Source of the DNA: JBCCTX01 sp039197765 | Lineage (GTDB): Bacteria > Bacteroidota > Bacteroidia > J057 | Length of the DNA stretch: 8,201 nt | Reading direction: 5' to 3' | Assembly: GCA_039197765.1 (NCBI GenBank) | Contig: JBCCTX010000338.1 | Span: 1-8,201 of the forward strand | Part shown: positions 1 through 6,127 of the stretch, in pieces | Layout of the letters: each line of letters opens with the position of its first letter | How positions within the stretch are numbered: the stretch's first letter is position 1 | Position numbers and translations under genes: made by a program | The notes under the pieces: model-generated | What the model saw: only the letters and a program-made list of their open reading frames with translations | Told to the model about the DNA's origin: nothing | Databases searched by the model: none

Positions 1-39
1 GAAATCTAGGGACTCTTACCTGAAAGGAAGGAATATTTG

Positions 40-80
40 ATCAACAACCAACTCCTCTCTTTGTGTCTTTGTGCCTTGGT
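40..80 (+). repeat. Possible dispersed-repeat remnant (CTTTGTGTCTTTGTGCCTT type)
   Basis: The segment just upstream of the NUP gene contains CTCTTTGTGTCTTTGTGCC, preceded by ATCAACAACCAACTCC. From memory, very similar strings occur scattered in Bacteroidota and other genomes, often near GxxExxY-type hypothetical genes, where one frame reads like NNQ..SLCLCA. Here that frame reads INNQLLSLCLCA and stops shortly after. Only one copy lies in this window, so its repetitive nature cannot be shown here. It may instead be ordinary leader sequence. The remaining bases 1-101 show no gene. Confidence 0.3.
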
Positions 81-101
81 ATTCAATTTATAGATTGCGG
101 C

Positions 102-1154
102 ATGAAAAACTTTTTCCTTCTCTTAGTTGCTTCAGGATTACTCCTCTTACAATCAGCCTGTACCCTTCCCCCTACATCGCCCAAGGGGCAAAAGCTCCCC
201 ATCAAAGTGGTGGTCGTTACTATGTTTGAGCAGGGAGAAGACGAGGGAGACCGACCGGGTGAATTCCAATATTGGGTAGAGCGCTATCCCCTCGATAGTG
301 TCATCACCTTTCCTCAGGGCTACCGTCAGCTCCGCTATCATTCGGATGGCGTAATGGGTATGGTAACGGGTATTGGGACAGCCAGGGCTGCGGCCTCGAT
401 CATGGCTCTAGGAATGGATGACCGCTTTGACCTGAGTGAGGCATATTGGCTGGTAGCCGGGATTTCAGGCGTAGATCCAGAGGATGCCTCTGTGGGTTCT
501 GCAGCCTGGGCGGAGTGGGTAATTGATGGAGATTTATCTCATGAAATTGATGCGCGGGAGATTCCTGAAGATTGGGAGACGGGGTATATCCCCCTACGAC
601 TCACCAAGCCTTACGAGCAACCCGTACCCGAAAATAACGAAGGCGTCATGTACCGCCTCAATCCTAAATTGGTAGATTGGGCCTATGAGACGACTAAAGA
701 CCTAGACTTGGGAGATAATGAAGTCATCCAAGCTTTTCGGGAGCTATACTCAGGCTATCCTAATGCCCAAAAGCCTCCTTTTGTGTTGAAAGGAGATCAA
801 CTCGCTGCTATGACCTACTGGCATGGGAAGAAAATGAATCAGTGGGCCAATGGATGGGTGAAGTATTGGTCCGAAGGAGAGGGAAATTTTGTCACTTCTG
901 CTATGGAAGATACCGGGACTTTGCAATCCCTATCTTTTTTATCCCAATCTGGAAAAGTGGACCTAGATAGGGTATTGGTTTTGCGGACAGCATCGAATTA
1001 CGTCATGCAATATCCTGGGATTACGGCTGCGGAGAGTTTGAGTGGTGAAAAGTTGAAGGGAAAGGGCTACACGGCTTATATTCCTTCTTTAGAGTCGGCG
1101 TATCTGGTGGGGAGTACGGTGGTAAAGGAATTGATAAAAGGGAATAGTCCATAG
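102..1154 (+). CDS. NUP-family (purine nucleoside permease-like) exported lipoprotein
   Basis: The product is 350 residues from the ATG at 102. A GTG at 63 is in frame, but it would place 13 residues before a clear signal peptide, so 102 is preferred. The N-terminus (MKNFFLLLVASGLLLLQSAC) is a short hydrophobic signal ending at Cys20, probably lipidated, although Gln at -3 makes the lipobox imperfect. The mature part matches the NUP family (Pfam 'purine nucleoside permease') along its length: VVVVTMFEQG, GEFQYWVERYPLD, AYWLVAGISGVDPEDASVGS, AAWAEWVIDGDL..EIDAREIP, TYWHG, MEDTG and LVLRTASNY. The length is normal for the family and no lesion is visible. After the signal there is no membrane-spanning stretch, so it is a periplasmic or anchored protein, not a classical transporter; nucleoside binding or processing is inferred from the family name. 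It is separated from the next gene by 125 bp, so they may be transcribed separately. Confidence 0.93.
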   Translation: MKNFFLLLVASGLLLLQSACTLPPTSPKGQKLPIKVVVVTMFEQGEDEGDRPGEFQYWVERYPLDSVITFPQGYRQLRYHSDGVMGMVTGIGTARAAASIMALGMDDRFDLSEAYWLVAGISGVDPEDASVGSAAWAEWVIDGDLSHEIDAREIPEDWETGYIPLRLTKPYEQPVPENNEGVMYRLNPKLVDWAYETTKDLDLGDNEVIQAFRELYSGYPNAQKPPFVLKGDQLAAMTYWHGKKMNQWANGWVKYWSEGEGNFVTSAMEDTGTLQSLSFLSQSGKVDLDRVLVLRTASNYVMQYPGITAAESLSGEKLKGKGYTAYIPSLESAYLVGSTVVKELIKGNSP

Positions 1155-1279
1155 TTAGCGGGAAGGATGGGACCTTGAAAATACGGGTGAATTGCTCTCT
1201 TTCCCACAGATTCTCTAACTTATGTAGAATTAGGAAAAATGGAGCCTGTCCGTAAAATGAAAATGGGATTTACTGGGAG
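1155..1279 (+). other. Intergenic gap with an imperfect 17-bp tandem repeat and a 14-codon leader ORF
   Basis: No convincing gene or terminator is seen. Two imperfect 17-bp units (1263-1279 and 1280-1296, both of the form ATGnGATTTACTnnGAn, 13 of 17 identical) meet exactly at the ATG of the deiminase gene. A mini-ORF of 14 codons starts at the ATG at 1239, with an AGGAAAA-like stretch in front. Its TGA (1281-1283) overlaps the ATG at 1280 as ATGA. This could allow translational coupling, or it could be chance. Confidence 0.35.
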
Positions 1280-2404
1280 ATGAGATTTACTATGAATATA
1301 TTTTTCCTTGCTATTCTTGCCATATTTTTGAATTCCTGTGATGTGGATTCAATCGAAGATCCTAATAATACGATAGAAATCTTATACACATTTCCAGAAG
1401 AAAGTGAATTGCATGAGGGAACGTGGTTACAATGGCCCCATCACTATCAATATGGAACAGATTTTAGAGATGAGCTTGACCCTACTTGGATTGAGCTCAC
1501 CAAAGAATTAGTAACAAGTGAAAAGGTTCATATAATTGCTTACGACCAGACTGAGAAAAATAGAATTACCAAATTATTAAAGGCTCAATCCATAGAGGTA
1601 ACAAATGTAGATTTTAAAATTTACCCTACAGACGACTTTTGGATCAGAGATAATGGACCCATTTATGTTCATGACAAAAATGGCAATCTAGTAATTCAAG
1701 ATTGGGGATTTAATGGATGGGGAAACAAAGCAGATTTTGAAAATTGCAATACTATTCCCATTAAGATAGGGCAAGACCAAAATAGAACAGTAATTGATTT
1801 AAATGCAATTATGACAAATGAAGGAGGGAGTGTAGAGCTTGATGGCAAGGGATCCCTCATGGCTTGCAAAAGCTCTATCTTACATAACAACCGAAACCCT
1901 GGGATGACTCAATCAGATGCCGAACGCATCTTTACAAAATATTTGGGAGCAACGAACTTTATTTGGCTGGAGGGACAAGCTGGACTGGAAATAACAGACC
2001 AACACATAGACGGATTCGCAAGGTTCGGAAACGCTACTACAATTGTCACCATGCAGCCCAATGATTTATTAGAATATGATGTTTTGCAGTCTGACATTGA
2101 CAAACTGTACGCTGCAAAAAACAAAGCGGGCGTACCCTATAATTTTTTAACCCTACCCCTAAGTCAAAACAATGTCATAACTACCTATGGCCAAGACCTT
2201 GGGTATAAAGGGTCCTACTGTAATTTCTACATTTCAAATACGAAGGTTATAGTGCCTACCTATAATGACCCGAACGACACTATCGCTTTGGAAAAACTAC
2301 AAACCCTATATCCAAATCGAGTCGTAGTAGGAATTGATTTTAGGAATGCATACGCCAATGGAGGAATGGTGCACTGTGTAACTCAACAACAACCCGTGGA
2401 TTAA
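1280..2404 (+). CDS. Agmatine deiminase / peptidylarginine deiminase-family lipoprotein
   Basis: This is a 374-residue member of the guanidino-group-modifying PAD_porph/agmatine deiminase family, enzymes that release ammonia from arginine-type guanidino groups. Conserved family blocks run in order: HEGTWLQWPH (45-54), DDFWIRDNGPIYV (118-130), NEGGSVELDGKGSL (180-193), NNRNPGM (203-209), TDQHIDGFARF (239-249) and NGGMVHCVTQQQP (360-372). Likely catalytic residues are Asp124, His242, Asp244 and Cys366, all present. The block style is closer to agmatine deiminase (AguA) than to Porphyromonas PPAD. Unlike cytoplasmic AguA, it begins with a signal peptide and lipobox (FLNSC, Cys20), and Cys is followed by acidic DVDSIED, which resembles the surface-export signal of Bacteroidota lipoproteins. 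Start 1280 or the in-frame ATG at 1292 are both possible; 1292 gives a tighter signal peptide. The substrate (agmatine, free arginine or peptidylarginine) is unresolved. The DNA is AT-richer than its neighbours (for example 15 G+C in 1561-1620). Confidence 0.92.
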   Translation: MRFTMNIFFLAILAIFLNSCDVDSIEDPNNTIEILYTFPEESELHEGTWLQWPHHYQYGTDFRDELDPTWIELTKELVTSEKVHIIAYDQTEKNRITKLLKAQSIEVTNVDFKIYPTDDFWIRDNGPIYVHDKNGNLVIQDWGFNGWGNKADFENCNTIPIKIGQDQNRTVIDLNAIMTNEGGSVELDGKGSLMACKSSILHNNRNPGMTQSDAERIFTKYLGATNFIWLEGQAGLEITDQHIDGFARFGNATTIVTMQPNDLLEYDVLQSDIDKLYAAKNKAGVPYNFLTLPLSQNNVITTYGQDLGYKGSYCNFYISNTKVIVPTYNDPNDTIALEKLQTLYPNRVVVGIDFRNAYANGGMVHCVTQQQPVD

Positions 2405-2450
2405 TGGCAAAATATCTGAAAGAAAAACAGAAGGGCTAATAATACTTAAA

Positions 2451-4811
2451 ATGAAAAAATTCTTACTAATTACCCTCTCAGTCCTCATTTTGCTATCGCT
2501 GATAGGATATTTTGGAATAAAGAACGCGAACAATTTTAAACGAAAGGGAAAGTTTGAAATAGCAGTAAATGAACGTCCCATTAAAATCATCCGCGATGAA
2601 AATGGGATCGCCTATGTACTGGCAGAAAACAAGCCAGACGTTATCAGGGGGCAGGCTTTTGTGGTTGCGCAGGATCGACTCTTTCAGATTGAGTTTTATC
2701 GAGCATTGATAAGGGGCGAGGCAGCCGCCTTGGTTGGCGCTTCCATGCTCCCATCTGATATCCAGATGCGCGTGCTTGATCTATATGGCAATGCAGAAAG
2801 GAGTTTCCAGTATTTAGATGAGGAGACAAAATCGGTTTTGTCATGGTACTGTGAGGGCTTTAATGAATACTTGGAAGTAGCTGAAGACGAATTCCCTTTG
2901 GAGCTAAGTTTGCTAGGCATCGAGCCGAAACCCCTGAGTCCGGTAGATATTGTTTCGGTTACGCATTTTATCGGCTTTTTTCACAGTCAAAATATGGAAG
3001 ATGAGGTCTTAAGCCTCAATCTTGCCGCGCGAATGGAGGAAGCTTCAGAGCTCTTACCACTTTCGGTCAACCTAGACCGAACAAAGCCCTTGAATTTTGA
3101 TACAACTACCATAGCTTCCCACTTTTCTTCAAACCAAGGGTTTAGCAAACAGTCTCTACCTACTCCCTTGTTTCCCTATCCGAGATTAGGCTCTAACAAC
3201 TGGGCGATTTCTGGGAAAAAATCTCAATCGGGGAAGCCGATTTTAGCCAACGACCCACACGTTGATGCGCGTGTTCTTCCAGGGACTTTTTACCCTATCG
3301 GGTTAATATGCCCAGAATTTAAGGCTGTAGGAATCGCTACACCGGGTATACCGGGCATACTATCTGGGCGAAACGAGTTTGTATCATTCGGTGTCACCAA
3401 CGCCTATGGGGATAGCCAGGATTTATTTATAGAAGAGACGGAAGGGGATTTTTACCTTCAAAATGGGGCCAAGATCCCCTTCAAAAAACGTAAGGAAGCC
3501 ATTTTGGTAAAAGATAGTACTACTATTGAAATAGAGATTCGCTCGACAGAGCGAGGTCCTATTATTTCTGATTTTCCCATATTTAACCTTCTTACCGATG
3601 ATGTCGTGAGCTTCAGGTGGTCTCTGGCAGAAACTAAGAGTCGCTCCTTAGGAATGGATCGCTTGTTAGAAACCCAAAATGTATCATCCTTCAGGCAGGC
3701 ACTAGCAGGTATGGACAATATGTTCTTCAACTTTGTCATTGCTGATACAGAAGGGAATATTGCACACCAATCAACCGGTTTGGTACCCACGCGGACGGGT
3801 AATGCAGGAGCGCTACCTCAGCCGGGTAATCAGGAAGAGACTTGGAAAGGCTTTATTCCCAAAAGTGAATTGCCCCACATGGTCAACCCGGAAAGAGGTT
3901 GGGTCGGAACAGCCAATCACGATACCCGGCCGGATGATTATCCCCATTACTACTCCAGTCATTTTTCTCCCTATTATCGGTATAAAAGATTGAAAGCGTT
4001 CTTTTCGGTAGATGAAAAACGTTCAGCTACGGATCTTTGGAACCTAATTTTTGATACAAAGAACATGCAAGCTGAGACGTTGATCCCCTTATTTGTCAAC
4101 GCACTGAAAGGAGATGAGCGTACTACAGAACTCGCAGAACTCTTGAGTGAATGGAACCAAGAGGACGACATTCATGAAGTAGGTGCTTCTATCTACACGG
4201 TACTCTACAACGAACTCTTGTACCTCGTACTCAATGATGAGTTACCTGATGAAATGGAAGATATGTACTGGAAAAATGTTTACTACTGGAATCAGAGAGC
4301 CGATAGTCTGATGCTGTCCAATCACCCTTTTATTGACAATGTAGAGACTTCGGAAAAGGAAACCCTGTCAGATCTCATTATAGCAGCAGGAGTTAGAACA
4401 GAGGAAATATTAACGGAAAGACTGGGGGAAAACAAGAAAGAATGGAACTGGGGTAAATTGCATACCGTTTATTTCTACAGCCCCATACGACAAGTAGGAT
4501 TTGGCAGTACCTTATTAGGGGCTGAGTTGCTCCCGAAACAGGGTTCTAACCAAACCCTTAACAGGGGAGGGTTCGTAAAAAATAAAGAACATACCTATGA
4601 AACCAGTTGGTTTAGTTCCTTTCGCATGGTGGCGGACATGAATGACCAGGAAAAAATTATGGGAGTCGTTTCGGGAGGAAGTGCTGCAAGAATTTTTCAT
4701 CCGTACTACAAATCGCAGCTGGAACAATGGAAAACCGGAGAGTGGATTCCCTACTGGTTTTCCGAGGAAAAGATTTTGGAACACGCACAATTCGAGCTTA
4801 TACTAGAGTGA
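2451..4811 (+). CDS. Penicillin acylase-family Ntn hydrolase, membrane-anchored or secreted
   Basis: This 786-residue precursor is typical in length for the penicillin amidase (peptidase S45) family, periplasmic enzymes that hydrolyse amides such as beta-lactam side chains or N-acyl-homoserine lactones. Residues 1-24 form a hydrophobic signal or anchor with no lipobox. The alpha-chain region has IKIIRDENGIAYVLAEN (44-60) and GQAFVVAQDRLFQIEFYR (67-84). The autocatalytic cleavage site and nucleophile are in LGSNNWAISG, where Ser248 would become the N-terminus of the beta chain. Further family blocks are NDPH (267-270), TERGPI (366-371), ADTEGNIAHQ (431-440), GTANH with the probable oxyanion-hole Asn489, WNWGKLHTVYF, and a C-terminal HPYYKSQLEQW. 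No catalytic residue is missing. It starts 46 bp after the deiminase gene on the same strand and may share its transcript. Substrate cannot be assigned; beta-lactam, acyl-homoserine-lactone and other acylamide activities are all known in the family. Confidence 0.93.
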   Translation: MKKFLLITLSVLILLSLIGYFGIKNANNFKRKGKFEIAVNERPIKIIRDENGIAYVLAENKPDVIRGQAFVVAQDRLFQIEFYRALIRGEAAALVGASMLPSDIQMRVLDLYGNAERSFQYLDEETKSVLSWYCEGFNEYLEVAEDEFPLELSLLGIEPKPLSPVDIVSVTHFIGFFHSQNMEDEVLSLNLAARMEEASELLPLSVNLDRTKPLNFDTTTIASHFSSNQGFSKQSLPTPLFPYPRLGSNNWAISGKKSQSGKPILANDPHVDARVLPGTFYPIGLICPEFKAVGIATPGIPGILSGRNEFVSFGVTNAYGDSQDLFIEETEGDFYLQNGAKIPFKKRKEAILVKDSTTIEIEIRSTERGPIISDFPIFNLLTDDVVSFRWSLAETKSRSLGMDRLLETQNVSSFRQALAGMDNMFFNFVIADTEGNIAHQSTGLVPTRTGNAGALPQPGNQEETWKGFIPKSELPHMVNPERGWVGTANHDTRPDDYPHYYSSHFSPYYRYKRLKAFFSVDEKRSATDLWNLIFDTKNMQAETLIPLFVNALKGDERTTELAELLSEWNQEDDIHEVGASIYTVLYNELLYLVLNDELPDEMEDMYWKNVYYWNQRADSLMLSNHPFIDNVETSEKETLSDLIIAAGVRTEEILTERLGENKKEWNWGKLHTVYFYSPIRQVGFGSTLLGAELLPKQGSNQTLNRGGFVKNKEHTYETSWFSSFRMVADMNDQEKIMGVVSGGSAARIFHPYYKSQLEQWKTGEWIPYWFSEEKILEHAQFELILE

Positions 4812-4872
4812 GAAGCTAGCCTCCTATTATGATAATACTTCACCTAAGTACCCGAGCAAAATGGATATGGTA

Positions 4873-4922
4873 TTTTTCTCCCGTAGAAAAAATGTCCTGT
4901 AGGGCTACTCTCTTTCGGTAGC
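4873..4922. terminator. Weak hairpins between convergent genes, possible bidirectional terminator
   Basis: The 145-bp gap between the convergent acylase and reductase genes holds a 7-bp perfect inverted repeat TTTTTCT (4873-4879) / AGAAAAA (4885-4891) with a 5-base loop. A 5-bp GCTAC (4904-4908) / GTAGC (4918-4922) repeat follows. Both stems are short and the first is nearly all A/T, so neither is a strong intrinsic terminator. Position between converging genes is the main argument. Nothing else is seen in the gap. Confidence 0.25.
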
Positions 4923-4956
4923 ACATGATAATCCCAAAATGATCTTGCTTGACTTC

Positions 4957-5643
4957 TTAGTTTCGTTGAATATGAAAATTAAATTCAGCTGTTCCTAGCG
5001 TATTCCACAGCCTCAACCACATAGGTAATAGCATTTCTGTCCCCCTTGCATTGGAAATGTCCCCTAAATCGATGATCAAGTTTTCTTTCCAACCGAAGGA
5101 TTGCAATATATCTTTCGTAATAGCCTTGGCACCTTCATCATTCCCACAGACAAATACATTATGGTCTCCTTTGATAATGGATGGAGACACCATGATGTTG
5201 GCATTCATTGTATTCAAAGATTTAACCACCTTTAGGGTAGAAAACCTTTTTTGAATTTGTTCGCCCAGAGAATCTGTATTTACAGGAGAAAGAGAAGGGG
5301 GCATTCCATGCGTAAAATCTAATGGATTCGCTAGGTCAATCAGAACTTTGCCTGTTAGATTTTCCTCACCAATTGCTTCAAGAGCTAAGAGGGATATTTG
5401 ACCCCTCATACAGTTAAAAATTACCTCAGCTTGTTGAGCTGCTTCCGCAAAGGTCCGGAGTGGAATCTGATGGTTCTCTTCGTACCATTCTTGAAAAGGG
5501 GTATTTCCGGATCCATCCCGACTTCCTTTTTCCAAAGTACGCTGAACTTCCCGGGTACCGATGACTACTTCATATCCTACTTTTGTAAGTTTAGTTGCTA
5601 TCGTTCTACCCACTATTCCCGTTCCTAAGATTGCTGTTTTCAT
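4957..5643 (-). CDS. NAD(P)-binding reductase, F420:NADP oxidoreductase-like family
   Basis: This 228-residue protein begins with a Rossmann dinucleotide-binding motif, GTGIVGRTIA (7-16), followed by VVIGTR (26-31). Thr30/Arg31 suggest a preference for the phosphate of NADP. Later family blocks are VLIDLANPLDF (100-110), VVKSLNTMNANIMV (139-152), a C-terminal GDISNARGTEMLLPMW (194-209) and GTAEFNFHI. This pattern fits the NADPH-dependent F420 reductase-like family, whose bacterial members are often found in organisms without F420 and have unknown acceptors, so the true substrate is open. The ATG at 5643 is preceded by AAGG directly abutting it, so no well-spaced Shine-Dalgarno is visible. It is transcribed divergently from the HxlR regulator, its probable controller. 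It looks intact. Confidence 0.9.
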   Translation of the reverse strand: MKTAILGTGIVGRTIATKLTKVGYEVVIGTREVQRTLEKGSRDGSGNTPFQEWYEENHQIPLRTFAEAAQQAEVIFNCMRGQISLLALEAIGEENLTGKVLIDLANPLDFTHGMPPSLSPVNTDSLGEQIQKRFSTLKVVKSLNTMNANIMVSPSIIKGDHNVFVCGNDEGAKAITKDILQSFGWKENLIIDLGDISNARGTEMLLPMWLRLWNTLGTAEFNFHIQRN

Positions 5644-5661
5644 CCTTATACTATATTTTTG
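5631..5661 (+). promoter_or_regulatory. Candidate Bacteroidota-type promoter for the HxlR operon
   Basis: TATTTTTG at 5654-5661 fits the Bacteroidota -7 consensus TAnnTTTG, with TTG at 5631-5633 at the -33 position and a 20-bp spacer. The -33 part lies inside the start of the divergent reductase gene. Transcription would begin near 5668, giving a leader of roughly 90 bases. A classical TATAAT at 5684-5689 is an alternative, but it has no good -35 partner. Confidence 0.4.
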
Positions 5662-5688
5662 TTATACACTTTCAAAAGTATAGTATAA
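5646..5688. promoter_or_regulatory. Candidate HxlR operator: nested inverted repeats
   Basis: A perfect 10-bp inverted repeat, TTATACTATA (5646-5655) and TATAGTATAA (5679-5688), flanks a 23-bp spacer. Within it sits an 18-bp imperfect palindrome, TACACTTTCAAAAGTATA (5665-5682), with 7 of 9 pairs matching. HxlR regulators bind AT-rich inverted repeats as winged-helix dimers. The palindrome covers the reductase -7 box and the predicted start point of the hxlR transcript, which suits repression of both genes. Binding by this regulator is inferred. Confidence 0.5.
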
Positions 5689-5704
5689 TGGCTGTTAGAC
5701 CAAC
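5673..5704 (-). promoter_or_regulatory. Candidate Bacteroidota-type promoter for the reductase gene
   Basis: On the minus strand, TACTTTTG (5680 down to 5673) fits TAnnTTTG. GTTG lies at 5704-5701, a 20-bp spacer away. It would give a short leader of about 25 bases before the ATG at 5643. The -7 box lies wholly inside the palindrome at 5665-5682, so a bound regulator there should block it. Confidence 0.42.
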
Positions 5705-5725
5705 AACGTGTCAAAGAAGAAAGTA

Positions 5726-5749
5726 ACTATCATTTATTATAGTAAGGAG
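5726..5749 (+). promoter_or_regulatory. Second small inverted repeat plus ribosome-binding site of hxlR
   Basis: ACTAT (5726-5730) and ATAGT (5739-5743) form a 5-bp inverted repeat with an 8-base gap, using the same ACTAT/ATAGT words as the larger operator. It is followed at once by AAGGAG (5744-5749), 6 bases before the ATG at 5756, which is the best Shine-Dalgarno in the window and fixes the regulator's start. A protein bound here, or an RNA stem, could limit regulator translation or transcription; that is inference. Confidence 0.4.
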
Positions 5750-5755
5750 TAGCAT

Positions 5756-6127
5756 ATGGTAATAGATGGCAAAAAGTATAAATACAGAATGCACCACCAG
5801 GACTTTCATTGCTCAGTAGATGTAACCATGCGCTGTATAGGGGGAAAATGGAAAGCAGTGGTTATTTGGTATCTAAGAAAGGGAAAGAAGAGATTTGGAG
5901 AATTAAAAGCACGAATTCCTGACATTACGGATAAAATGCTTTCAATACAGCTGAAGGCTTTGGAAGAAGATGGATTATTGACTAGAAAAGTATATGCCCA
6001 AGTCCCACCCAAAGTGGAGTATGAATTAACAGAAGAGGGTAATTCCCTTATTCCTTTAGTAGAATCCATAGCAAAATGGGGGAGACAAAAAGTAGAAAAG
6101 GAGGGACGATTGGTAATCGATGAATAA
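5756..6127 (+). CDS. HxlR-family winged-helix transcriptional regulator
   Basis: This 123-residue protein is a typical single-domain HxlR (DUF24) regulator of the MarR-like fold. Signature parts are HCSVDVTMRCIGGKWK (18-33), RFGELKARIP (46-55), the recognition-helix region DKMLSIQLKALEEDGLL (59-75), the wing VPPKVEYELTEEG (83-95) and a C-terminal dimerisation helix with SIAKWGRQ. Cys19 is at the position of the conserved redox-sensing cysteine of YodB/HypR/QorR-type members; Cys27, just before GGKW, is an extra cysteine where a hydrophobic residue is usual. It is divergent from the reductase gene and first in an operon with a kinase and a phosphatase. The likely role is repression or activation of these genes in response to an electrophile, quinone or oxidant, inferred from relatives. 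The inverted repeats upstream suggest autoregulation. Confidence 0.93.
   Translation: MVIDGKKYKYRMHHQDFHCSVDVTMRCIGGKWKAVVIWYLRKGKKRFGELKARIPDITDKMLSIQLKALEEDGLLTRKVYAQVPPKVEYELTEEGNSLIPLVESIAKWGRQKVEKEGRLVIDE

Noticed and set aside
63..101. GTG at 63 as the start of the NUP-family gene
   Set aside because: It would add 13 residues before a well-formed signal peptide and reads through the suspected repeat; the ATG at 102 is better.
3733..3993. 86-codon + strand ORF inside the penicillin acylase gene
   Set aside because: It overlaps conserved acylase blocks in another frame and has no family features.
4829..4921. 30-codon ORF on + in the convergent gap
   Set aside because: No ribosome-binding site, no recognisable similarity, and it spans the weak hairpins; a chance ORF is likelier.
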